This document shows, in pieces, positions 1 through 5,246 of a stretch of 5,246 bases of DNA. A model generated the notes under the pieces. The model was not told the DNA's origin. It worked only from the letters and a program-made list of their open reading frames with translations, and made no database searches. A program made the translations under genes and the position numbers. Numbering within the stretch: the first letter of the stretch is position 1; every line of letters begins with the position of its first letter. This stretch comes from Proteobacteria bacterium UBA1847 (lineage in GTDB: Bacteria > Pseudomonadota > Gammaproteobacteria > Steroidobacterales > Woeseiaceae). The stretch lies in the NCBI GenBank assembly GCA_002338605.1, contig DDIP01000034.1, positions 1-5,246 on the forward strand. Direction: 5' to 3'.

Positions 1-168
1 CAACTTCTGGCACGGTTTCGAGCCACACATCTGGACTATGCCGCAACCTATATTCATCAGCAAAGCGAGAAGCAATCCACTAATCCCACCTCGGTAGGCA
101 CCGGCGGCACCCCGTTCATGGAATATCTGAAGAAACACCTGGAAGAAACCAAGCCGATCGGGCAGTGA
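1..168 (+). CDS. C-terminal fragment of an indoleamine 2,3-dioxygenase family protein (5' end outside window)
   Basis: The frame is open from base 1 to TGA at 166-168 and gives 55 residues. Residues 33-37 read GTGGT, followed by PFMEYLKKHLEET. The preceding helix reads FRATHLDYAATYIHQQ. Family knowledge: in indoleamine 2,3-dioxygenases a C-terminal GTGGT loop lies over the haem active site and is followed by a helix of the type 'xxMxFLKxxRxxT', and a helix of the form 'RxxHxxxxxxYI' comes before it. The family opens the indole ring of L-tryptophan with O2 to give N-formylkynurenine, the first step of the kynurenine route, in the cytoplasm. The proximal haem histidine should lie upstream of the window, so catalytic competence cannot be judged. 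Related haem folds (tryptophan 2,3-dioxygenase, PrnB-like proteins) share the loop and are alternatives, but the spacing and flanks suit the indoleamine type better. It ends 123 bases before the next gene and no functional link to that gene is evident. Confidence 0.72.
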   Translation, partial: QLLARFRATHLDYAATYIHQQSEKQSTNPTSVGTGGTPFMEYLKKHLEETKPIGQ

Positions 169-291
169 ACCAACTCGCATTTTCCTTTTCGGGTTAGCCG
201 AGTCGCTTCAACTTTTTAAATGGGTTTCGTCGTCGAGCTGCTTTCACAAAATTTCTATATTATTTCTGCGTTATGCTAGGCTAATTTCCAA
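169..291. other. Intergenic region between the dioxygenase gene and the TIR-NACHT gene
   Basis: No credible ORF is present in these 123 bases. A weak stem (TCGG 189-192 with CCGA 198-201) follows the upstream stop codon, but no T-tract comes directly after it, so I do not call it a terminator. The second half is AT-rich and contains the promoter candidate listed separately. Confidence 0.6.
233..261 (+). promoter_or_regulatory. Candidate sigma70-like promoter for the TIR-NACHT gene
   Basis: TATATT at 256-261 matches the TATAAT -10 consensus at five of six positions. TCGAGC at 233-238 matches TTGACA at only three of six, with a 17-base spacer. Transcription would start near 268, leaving a leader of about 24 bases before ATG 292. 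The only Shine-Dalgarno-like element is AGG at 278-280, 11 bases from the ATG, which is weak. The position is right and the AT-rich context fits, but the -35 box is poor and this remains a guess. Confidence 0.3.
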
Positions 292-312
292 ATGGCGGAC
301 GTATTTATTTCA

Positions 313-315
313 TAA
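313..315 (+). other. Premature TAA stop inside TIR strand A
   Basis: The codon order from 292 is ATG GCG GAC GTA TTT ATT TCA TAA AAA CGG GAA GAT. The seven codons before the TAA and all the codons after it are in one frame and give TIR sequence. The TAA lies next to a run of five A (314-318). A one-base indel in that run would shift the frame and cannot restore both sides, so a substitution at base 315 (T or C to A) is the simplest explanation. Confidence 0.85.
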
Positions 316-417
316 AAACGGGAAGATCGTTCTCTCGTAATCAAACTGGCTCGTGCGCTTCAGGAACGTGGCTTCACGGTCTGGTGGGATCGCCGTATTG
401 AAACCGGCGAGAACTGG

Positions 418-3400
418 TTGAAATGCATCAAGCGGGCTCTAGATAACGCCAAGTGCATCATCGTCGTTTGGACCCCTCATTCCGTGGCCCCTGATCGGAC
501 CTACGTGTCCCAGATGGTTCATTCAGAAGCCAACGAAGGACAGCGACGCGGAGTCCTCCTGCCGGTAAGGATGCAAAACGGACAGTATGCATTCGGTCAT
601 GATTCTCTTCAAGCTGAGAACCTTACAGACTGGCAAGGAAACAGAGATGACCCGGCTCTTGCACGGTTAGCAAACAATATCTCAAGGCATTGCGGAGACC
701 GTGATCTCCCCGATAAGGCTGAACTTGCTGCGTGGTTCGGAGCAGAGGACTCCAACCATGCGGATGAGTACCGTCAGTTCGCGCGCACATTCCCCCAAAG
801 TCGCTTTGCCACCGAAGCCGAACCCCGTGCTGCGGAAATTGAACTACGTGTTGCTGATATAGGGATCGCGAAGGAAGCAGCAACCCGAATCATCGAGCAA
901 TACGCGGCACAGGTCCGGAAGCCGCCTTTTACTCCGCCGGTGGCTTTCGAAAGGATCGAAAGGGACAGGGCCGTAGCGTATACGCGAGAAGAGCTGTTTG
1001 AGCATCTGGCGCAAGGTGGAAAAGCGGTACTGCAAGCCGAACCTGGCGGTGGCAAAACAGTGACCTTGATCGAATGGACACAGGCCTATTGCGATTTCGG
1101 CCCTGAGCGCGTGGGCGTAGTCGTTCGCCTGAAAGAAATTGCAAATGTCGGGGACGACCTGATCGCTCACGTCGCACGTCTGACGAGCAGCGGCCACGTC
1201 TCCGAAGCTGCCTGGAAGGCTTTGGCACGGTCAGGCGTACTGACCGTATTTTGCGATGGCTGGAATGAACTGAATTATAGCGAACGCGAGGCCGTGAGCA
1301 CGATCCTCGACATTCATGCGCGTTCATACCCTCAGGCGGGCCTAGTTGTCGGTAGCCGACCTCTTGCTCCGGCGGCACTCAGTGGTCAGCATTTGTTGTT
1401 GGGGCTCCACCGGCTCACTTACGAGCAGATTTCCGCTGTCGTAGAAAAAAGATTGAATGATCAGGCTCCGGCCGCGCTTGCGGAGCTTCGGCAGTCAAGG
1501 CCCCTGCGAGACCTCGTCCGAACCCCTTTTTTCTTGTCGGCCTTCTGCGAAACCCGGATTGCAGGCGCATCACCTACAACCCGTGAAGGTCTGATCCGGG
1601 AAATGATCGCCGCCGGAGAACAGCGACCTCACCATGCAGGGCCATTGGGGCACCAGCTAGGAGGACAGCAAGGAAAATACTTGCGCGCGATTGCTGTAAC
1701 GATGCTGCAAAATCAGCAGGCAGAACTCAGTAATGATGATGCGCGCCGTGCTATCAATCTTGAGACCGCAGCGCTTCGTAAGGATTACGTGCTGAACAAA
1801 TCCGTGGATGCGGGGGTGATTTTACAAACCTTGCGAGATCACCACTGTCTCATCGAGCAAACAGGCGTCGATCCAAGTTTCCGGTTCCAACACCAGCTCA
1901 TCGGCGAATGGTACGCTGCGGACGAAGTCCGCAGGGTAGCAATTCTCGCTCTCCATAGCGAGGTGGCGCGCCGAAGGCTTGATGAGGAGATTTTGGACGG
2001 CACGGCGTGGACGGAAGCAATTGTCTTTGCCGTGGAAAAACCACAAAATAATGCAGATGGCATCAAAGGGACCTCTTATCTGATACTCCGGACAATTGGG
2101 ATTGACCCGGATTTTGCTGCTGAGCTGGTTGCGGTTTCCCCGCCAGAGGTCTGGCAGCAAATCGCCCCCGTAGTAGGATCGTTTATTGAAGAATGGAAAG
2201 CCACAACAAAGCATCGGGCTATCCAGTTCGTTCTGCAATGCGGGAAGCAAGAGTTTTCCGGAATTGTGTGGGAGGCGATCGCGGCCGAAAAAACGGGCCA
2301 TGCAGCGCAAGCCCTACACGTCAACCGGTTAAACCATCCGCGAGTCCTTGGACCGGATTGGAGGCGGAGATGTGCAGCCCTACCCACCGAAGGACGTGAA
2401 AGCCTGCTCACTATGCTTGCGGCAGACAGTGGTCTTGAAGGAGCCGCAATGGCACTCGAGGCCGCTGCAACAGAGGACGAGCCGAAAGTCCAGGCGGCAG
2501 TCGCCCAGATGCTCGATTTCTACTATTACGAAGAAGAGTTGACGGCGTTGCTGGAAGCAGCGCATGACCAGACCTGGGAAGTGCTTGTGCGGACACGAAA
2601 TATAGATACCCTTTGGAAAGCACCTTGGCGTAATTCTGCGATAAAAGCTGCTCACCGGATTTTCGCTAGTTTGGAACCTGGACCACAGAAAATTGATTAC
2701 GCCCTCAAGCTGAGATCATTGGGGGAAATAATCAGCATAGACCTTGTCTCCGAACTTGTGGCACTGAAATTCGACGACCACTACAATAAAGATCGGTTAT
2801 ACGCCCGTGTGGCAGAAGTGGAGGCCGATCGTCTTTCCGAAGCTTTAATTGAAAAGGCTTTAGATGGAGAAATGATCACCTATCATGCTTCGCGATATAT
2901 AAAGAAAGACTCGCCCATCAGCCAGCAACGCCTGTTGGAGGCATGCCGACAGAAGCCGAACCATATGGTCCACCGCATACTTTCGCCACTCCTCGACGAT
3001 AAAAGTCTCGCGACATTGTTTTCAGAGCTTTTTGATGCCCATGCCGCGTACCGGAGCGCCCCAAGCACAGACAAAAAAGCGATTGCCGATAAGTATCATG
3101 TGCTGGAAGACGCACTGATCAATGCGGACAGGAATACTTTGGCTGAGACGATACTGGGCCTGGCGCCGAGCGGACCGGAAGCGATTGCAGAGGCCGGTAA
3201 CATTATCATGCGCGCGTATCGCAGCGATTTTGGACATGATGAGAGGGAGCCTTTGCGACCTGAACTTCGCGACCGGCTCGTCGACCTACTGTCAGCATGG
3301 GCGCATCGACTGCTCGCTGACGAAACCAGTAACAGACATGCCCTACACAGACTTGCTGAAGCCATGGCAGTTTTCCCTTCAACCAAACTTCTGGAGCCGC

Positions 3401-4923
3401 TCCGGGGTTTACTTGCGGCGGATCTTAAAATCTGGCGGGGCGAAAAAGAGGAATTCGAAGCCTCTGTAAAGAGAGGCGAGCAACCAGATCCCGGATCGGG
3501 AGCGCGCTTGAGTTACGCATATCGCTACGCACAAAATATGCTTAGTCTGGCGACTGGGCGCGACCCTGATATTGCCCGGAATAATGAGGAAGAGGAAGAC
3601 ACTCCTGTCTCCCATGAAATGACAGATGCTGTTATAGATGTATTAAGCGAGTTTATTCTGGACTACGAATTTGGCGGAGAAGCTGCGCGGGCCATCGCCA
3701 CGCTTCGACCTGATCCAATCCTAGATATTGGAAAACCACGCCGTTTCATGCGGTACGATGTGCGCGTTATTAGGGAGCGGCGGGAACAGCGGCGAAATCG
3801 TGGTGCGGATTCTATAGGACCAATTACCAAGAAAGTTGTCGATGCAATTGATTATTTGCGAAAAGAAGGTTCCCCAAAGGCGCTCCAGCATGCGATTGAG
3901 CTATCGTGCTCTGCAGTCAGGATGGGCTGTGGAAGGCACCTTTCTTTACTCACGAAGCTGGTGGGCGAACACGGCTCGTTGGAGGCTAATTCAAACCACA
4001 TGATACTGCGACTGCTGTTTGGTCATGATGTAGATGGCGCACTTGCAGAAAAGTGCTTGGACCAGCTTGATGGACGAAGAAACGAGCGTGAGTGGGAATA
4101 CAGTCAGAGCTGGTTCAAATGGGAGGATCTGCTTGTCCTCATGATCTTTGGCGAAAAACCACTGGAAGCAGCAATGCGCTTATTAACATATGATCACCGA
4201 ACGCAAAATCACGACGAGAGAAAAATCATAGAAGCTCTTGGAGAATGTGGGCACGCTGACGCACTACAAGCTTTGGCACTTCTACGAGACCGCTGTGTTG
4301 AACAGCATGCCATCCGTGACTGGCTCTCGACAGTCCATGCCATTGGAAGCGCGAAAGCCGGAGACCTACTCATCAAGGCGTTGTTTGATCTACCGAGACA
4401 AAGGGACTGGCATGAAGACCGGTTCCTTTCTGAAATTATTGCTGCGCTGGCAGACAAGCATGATAGCCTGCGTCAGAAACTTTTGGACATCGCGCGAAAC
4501 GGTGAAAATGCGACCTTCCAAAAAATTGTTGAGGTTTTTCGTTACGTACACAAAGAAGACTTTTTCGTCGATCTGATAGCGCTTCCCGGCGATCGCCTCC
4601 AAACACTCTGGGGTCCAATTGCAGGCGCACTGAGGGACCTGTGCATTCAGAATCAGCCGATTGAAGGATCAGGAAATGTGCATGAGACCGTTCCGCGTCC
4701 AGTGCGCAAATTACGCGCACGGCTTTTTGCAAGGGCATGTGGGGCAGACCCCGGTTCGGAGGTCTGTAGGCGATGGCTGGAACTTATCGACGAAATTCGG
4801 GAGGTGTTTGGAAGACCTGCTGAAGAAGCAAGGCATCCTGACATCACGATCGGACAGCCTTGGCCAGCAGTGGCTCAATCCGCGTGGGAAGCCTCCTCCG
4901 AGCTGATTAGACAGACGTCCTAA
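418..4923 (+). CDS. NACHT-type STAND NTPase ORF with N-terminally truncated TIR domain and long helical C-terminus
   Basis: This is the longest uninterrupted stretch with a recognised start (TTG 418; 1,501 residues). The start lies mid-TIR, so it is probably the remainder of the longer gene. ATG 514 and ATG 571 are alternative starts, also inside the TIR. Numbered from ATG 292: TIR remainder to about 95, with the segment to about 137 unassigned; linker 148-187; Walker A AEPGGGKT at 249-256 with K255 and T256; Walker B VFCDGWNEL with D322 and E326, Asn in place of the second acidic residue; sensor arginine in VVGSRP, R356; LTYEQI near 375, typical of the helical domain after the NACHT core; winged-helix-like end FRFQHQLIGEWYAA at 530-543, matching the NACHT 'FxHxxxxEYxAA' signature. 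From about 575 to 1543 the sequence is rich in Leu, Ala, Glu and Arg and looks helical, HEAT/ARM-like in places (about 1290-1390), with no domain I recognise. No signal peptide or membrane span is seen, so it is cytoplasmic. Inferred role: oligomerising antiphage sensor; trigger unknown. The NACHT call is strong; the start is uncertain. Confidence 0.85.
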   Translation: MKCIKRALDNAKCIIVVWTPHSVAPDRTYVSQMVHSEANEGQRRGVLLPVRMQNGQYAFGHDSLQAENLTDWQGNRDDPALARLANNISRHCGDRDLPDKAELAAWFGAEDSNHADEYRQFARTFPQSRFATEAEPRAAEIELRVADIGIAKEAATRIIEQYAAQVRKPPFTPPVAFERIERDRAVAYTREELFEHLAQGGKAVLQAEPGGGKTVTLIEWTQAYCDFGPERVGVVVRLKEIANVGDDLIAHVARLTSSGHVSEAAWKALARSGVLTVFCDGWNELNYSEREAVSTILDIHARSYPQAGLVVGSRPLAPAALSGQHLLLGLHRLTYEQISAVVEKRLNDQAPAALAELRQSRPLRDLVRTPFFLSAFCETRIAGASPTTREGLIREMIAAGEQRPHHAGPLGHQLGGQQGKYLRAIAVTMLQNQQAELSNDDARRAINLETAALRKDYVLNKSVDAGVILQTLRDHHCLIEQTGVDPSFRFQHQLIGEWYAADEVRRVAILALHSEVARRRLDEEILDGTAWTEAIVFAVEKPQNNADGIKGTSYLILRTIGIDPDFAAELVAVSPPEVWQQIAPVVGSFIEEWKATTKHRAIQFVLQCGKQEFSGIVWEAIAAEKTGHAAQALHVNRLNHPRVLGPDWRRRCAALPTEGRESLLTMLAADSGLEGAAMALEAAATEDEPKVQAAVAQMLDFYYYEEELTALLEAAHDQTWEVLVRTRNIDTLWKAPWRNSAIKAAHRIFASLEPGPQKIDYALKLRSLGEIISIDLVSELVALKFDDHYNKDRLYARVAEVEADRLSEALIEKALDGEMITYHASRYIKKDSPISQQRLLEACRQKPNHMVHRILSPLLDDKSLATLFSELFDAHAAYRSAPSTDKKAIADKYHVLEDALINADRNTLAETILGLAPSGPEAIAEAGNIIMRAYRSDFGHDEREPLRPELRDRLVDLLSAWAHRLLADETSNRHALHRLAEAMAVFPSTKLLEPLRGLLAADLKIWRGEKEEFEASVKRGEQPDPGSGARLSYAYRYAQNMLSLATGRDPDIARNNEEEEDTPVSHEMTDAVIDVLSEFILDYEFGGEAARAIATLRPDPILDIGKPRRFMRYDVRVIRERREQRRNRGADSIGPITKKVVDAIDYLRKEGSPKALQHAIELSCSAVRMGCGRHLSLLTKLVGEHGSLEANSNHMILRLLFGHDVDGALAEKCLDQLDGRRNEREWEYSQSWFKWEDLLVLMIFGEKPLEAAMRLLTYDHRTQNHDERKIIEALGECGHADALQALALLRDRCVEQHAIRDWLSTVHAIGSAKAGDLLIKALFDLPRQRDWHEDRFLSEIIAALADKHDSLRQKLLDIARNGENATFQKIVEVFRYVHKEDFFVDLIALPGDRLQTLWGPIAGALRDLCIQNQPIEGSGNVHETVPRPVRKLRARLFARACGADPGSEVCRRWLELIDEIREVFGRPAEEARHPDITIGQPWPAVAQSAWEASSELIRQTS
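733..852 (+). other. Linker repeat between TIR and NACHT (YfiO/SEL1-like helical hairpin)
   Basis: Residues 148-187 from ATG 292 read WFGAEDSNHADEYRQF followed by ARTFPQSRFATEAEPRAAEIEL. The pattern W, acidic residues, (E)Y, F/L, FP-x-S/G-x-F, A-x-x-A, L resembles the short TPR-like hairpin often found just after TIR and caspase-like domains in bacterial signalling proteins. It is probably a spacer or oligomerisation element. The assignment rests on pattern memory only. Confidence 0.45.
1036..1059 (+). other. Walker A (P-loop) of the NACHT domain
   Basis: These codons give AEPGGGKT. This matches the NACHT P-loop 'GEPGSGKT' with Ala at the first position. The phosphate-contacting Lys (codon 1054) and the Mg-coordinating Thr (codon 1057) are intact, so nucleotide binding is expected. 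Confidence 0.85.
1246..1272 (+). other. Walker B of the NACHT domain, DGWNE variant
   Basis: The codons give VFCDGWNEL. Asp (codon 1255) and the final Glu (codon 1267) are conserved, while the usual second Asp of 'DGLDE' is Asn (codon 1264). It lies 62 codons after the Walker A Thr and is followed by the sensor arginine motif GSRP at 1351-1362, which is the expected order and spacing. Confidence 0.75.
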
Positions 4924-4939
4924 AGTTAATCGAGAAAAA

Positions 4940-4953
4940 GCCCGTGTCCGGGC
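4940..4953 (-). terminator. Hairpin with a T-tract on the minus strand (rho-independent terminator candidate)
   Basis: GCCCG at 4940-4944 pairs with CGGGC at 4949-4953 around a TGTC loop. On the minus strand the stem is followed directly by TTTTT (complement of 4935-4939), which is the classic intrinsic terminator layout for leftward transcription. On the plus strand it is followed by ACTCTTATT, a poorer tail, so it may also end the TIR-NACHT transcript 16 bases after its stop codon. The stem is only 5 bp. Confidence 0.5.
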
Positions 4954-5001
4954 ACTCTTATTCATTCAGAAATTCCCGGGGCCACAAAGAAGCCGATCTC
5001 A

Positions 5002-5175
5002 ATGAAGAGGATTCTTGAAATAGCCTGGGATAATGTCAAGCAACAATCGTTGAGTTTTCTGGCGAATGGTTGTGGAATGGAGGATCATTCAGAATTGATG
5101 GTTCTGGGCTTACCGTTTTTCGATGTGTATCAGAAATCCATCTTGGAGATTGACAGAAAAAACGCTGGCAGGTGA
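5002..5175 (+). CDS. Weak 57-codon ORF, hypothetical
   Basis: ATG 5002 to TGA 5173-5175 encodes a 57-residue product starting MKRILEIAWDNVKQQ. A purine-rich AAGAAG lies about 9 bases upstream and could serve as a ribosome binding site. I recognise no family, motif, signal peptide or membrane segment. The frame is open for a further 24 codons upstream (from 4930) but through the hairpin region. An ORF of this size can occur by chance, so the coding call is tentative. It could equally be the degraded remnant of a larger gene. Confidence 0.2.
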   Translation: MKRILEIAWDNVKQQSLSFLANGCGMEDHSELMVLGLPFFDVYQKSILEIDRKNAGR

Positions 5176-5226
5176 ATGCATCGCATGTGTGTACCCAGCT
5201 CTGGTGTCAACGTGATGCTCTGTGTA

Positions 5227-5244
5227 GCCGGGTTTCGCCCCGGC
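5227..5244. terminator. GC-rich hairpin at window edge, possible terminator
   Basis: GCCGGG at 5227-5232 pairs with CCCGGC at 5239-5244 around a six-base loop TTTCGC. No T-tract follows on the minus strand. On the plus strand the window ends two bases after the stem, so a tail cannot be seen. It could be a terminator, the end of a small RNA or an intergenic repeat. Confidence 0.35.
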
Positions 5245-5246
5245 AG

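Larger units (their letters stand above)
292..4923 (+). pseudogene. TIR-NACHT (bacterial NLR-like) immune gene, full extent, interrupted by one in-frame TAA at codon 8
   Basis: Starting at ATG 292 the frame reads MADVFIS, then TAA (313-315), then KREDRSLVIKLARALQERG and on without another stop to TAA 4921-4923. Every piece fits a TIR domain: strand A (DVFIS), helix A (about residues 10-26), strand B (FTVWWDRRI), BB loop (ETGENW), helix B (LKCIKRALDNA), strand C (KCIIVVWTPHSV), a helix with the candidate catalytic glutamate E79 (codon 526-528, in HSEAN), and strand D (GVLLPVRM). Family knowledge: the stop sits where TIRs carry Tyr in 'FISYKRED', so one base change (TAT or TAC to TAA) explains it. 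The intact protein would have about 1,543 residues, with TIR 1-95, NACHT from about 230 and a C-terminal helical sensor. Bacterial TIR domains usually act on NAD+ on infection, causing growth arrest or death. Translation from ATG 292 would stop after 7 residues. The pristine downstream frame argues for a recent lesion, a switchable allele or a sequence error rather than long decay. Confidence 0.72.
4924..5246. other. Gene-poor 3' flank
   Basis: These 323 bases contain a minus-strand terminator-like hairpin, the weak 57-codon ORF and a hairpin at the right edge. The longest minus-strand frame (5036-5206) has no convincing protein character. I see no tRNA, rRNA, insertion sequence end, attachment site or CRISPR repeat. 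Confidence 0.6.

Noticed and set aside
189..217. Stem TCGG/CCGA followed later by TTTTT as a terminator of the dioxygenase gene
   Set aside because: The stem is only four base pairs and the T-run starts 11 bases after it, too far for an intrinsic terminator.
313..315. TAA read as a sense codon (recoding or alternative genetic code)
   Set aside because: The same gene ends in TAA and the upstream gene in TGA. No bacterial code is known to read TAA as Tyr, and TAA followed by A is not a typical readthrough context.
844..1378. Overlapping minus-strand ORFs inside the NACHT gene
   Set aside because: They are shadows of the plus-strand coding frame; their composition and lack of motifs do not support real genes.
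3122..3469. 115-codon plus-strand ORF in another frame
   Set aside because: It lies wholly within the large gene's frame and shows no recognisable domain.
4962..5096. Direct repeat TCATTCAGAA at 4962-4971 and 5085-5094
   Set aside because: Ten bases shared once within an AT-rich flank, with no element between them; likely chance.
5036..5206. Minus-strand open frame in the 3' flank
   Set aside because: The translation is rich in Ser, Pro, His and Cys with no motif, and no start codon with a ribosome site stands out.

Overview
The window holds the last 55 codons of a metabolic gene, one very large defence-type gene that fills almost everything else, and a short gene-poor tail. The codon mix, the moderate-to-high GC content and the protein families point to a bacterium, probably a proteobacterium and perhaps an alphaproteobacterium. 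That placement is a guess from general character, not from a marker gene.

Layout. Positions 1-168 are the 3' end of a plus-strand gene whose C-terminus carries the GTGGT loop typical of the indoleamine 2,3-dioxygenase family. Positions 169-291 are intergenic and contain a weak sigma70-like promoter candidate. Positions 292-4923 are a single plus-strand reading frame of 1,543 sense positions with the order TIR domain, short linker repeat, NACHT-type STAND ATPase, winged-helix-like segment, and a C-terminal part of about 970 residues that looks helical. This is the architecture of bacterial NLR-like immune proteins: a TIR effector, an oligomerising ATPase and a presumed sensor.

The main observation is that the frame is interrupted once, by TAA at 313-315. 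This is codon 8 counted from the natural-looking ATG at 292, exactly where TIR domains have Tyr in the 'FISYKRED' strand A motif. Everything before and after is in the same frame and reads as TIR sequence. An automatic call starting at TTG 418 would therefore begin inside the TIR domain and hide the lesion. The remaining ~1,500 codons are intact, so the gene is either a very recently inactivated TIR-NACHT gene, a polymorphic or switchable allele, a truncated NACHT protein made by reinitiation, or a base-call error.

Positions 4924-5246 contain a GC-rich hairpin whose T-tract is on the minus strand, a weak 57-codon ORF of unknown nature, and a second GC-rich hairpin at the window edge. No transposase, RNA gene, CRISPR array or further recognisable gene was seen.
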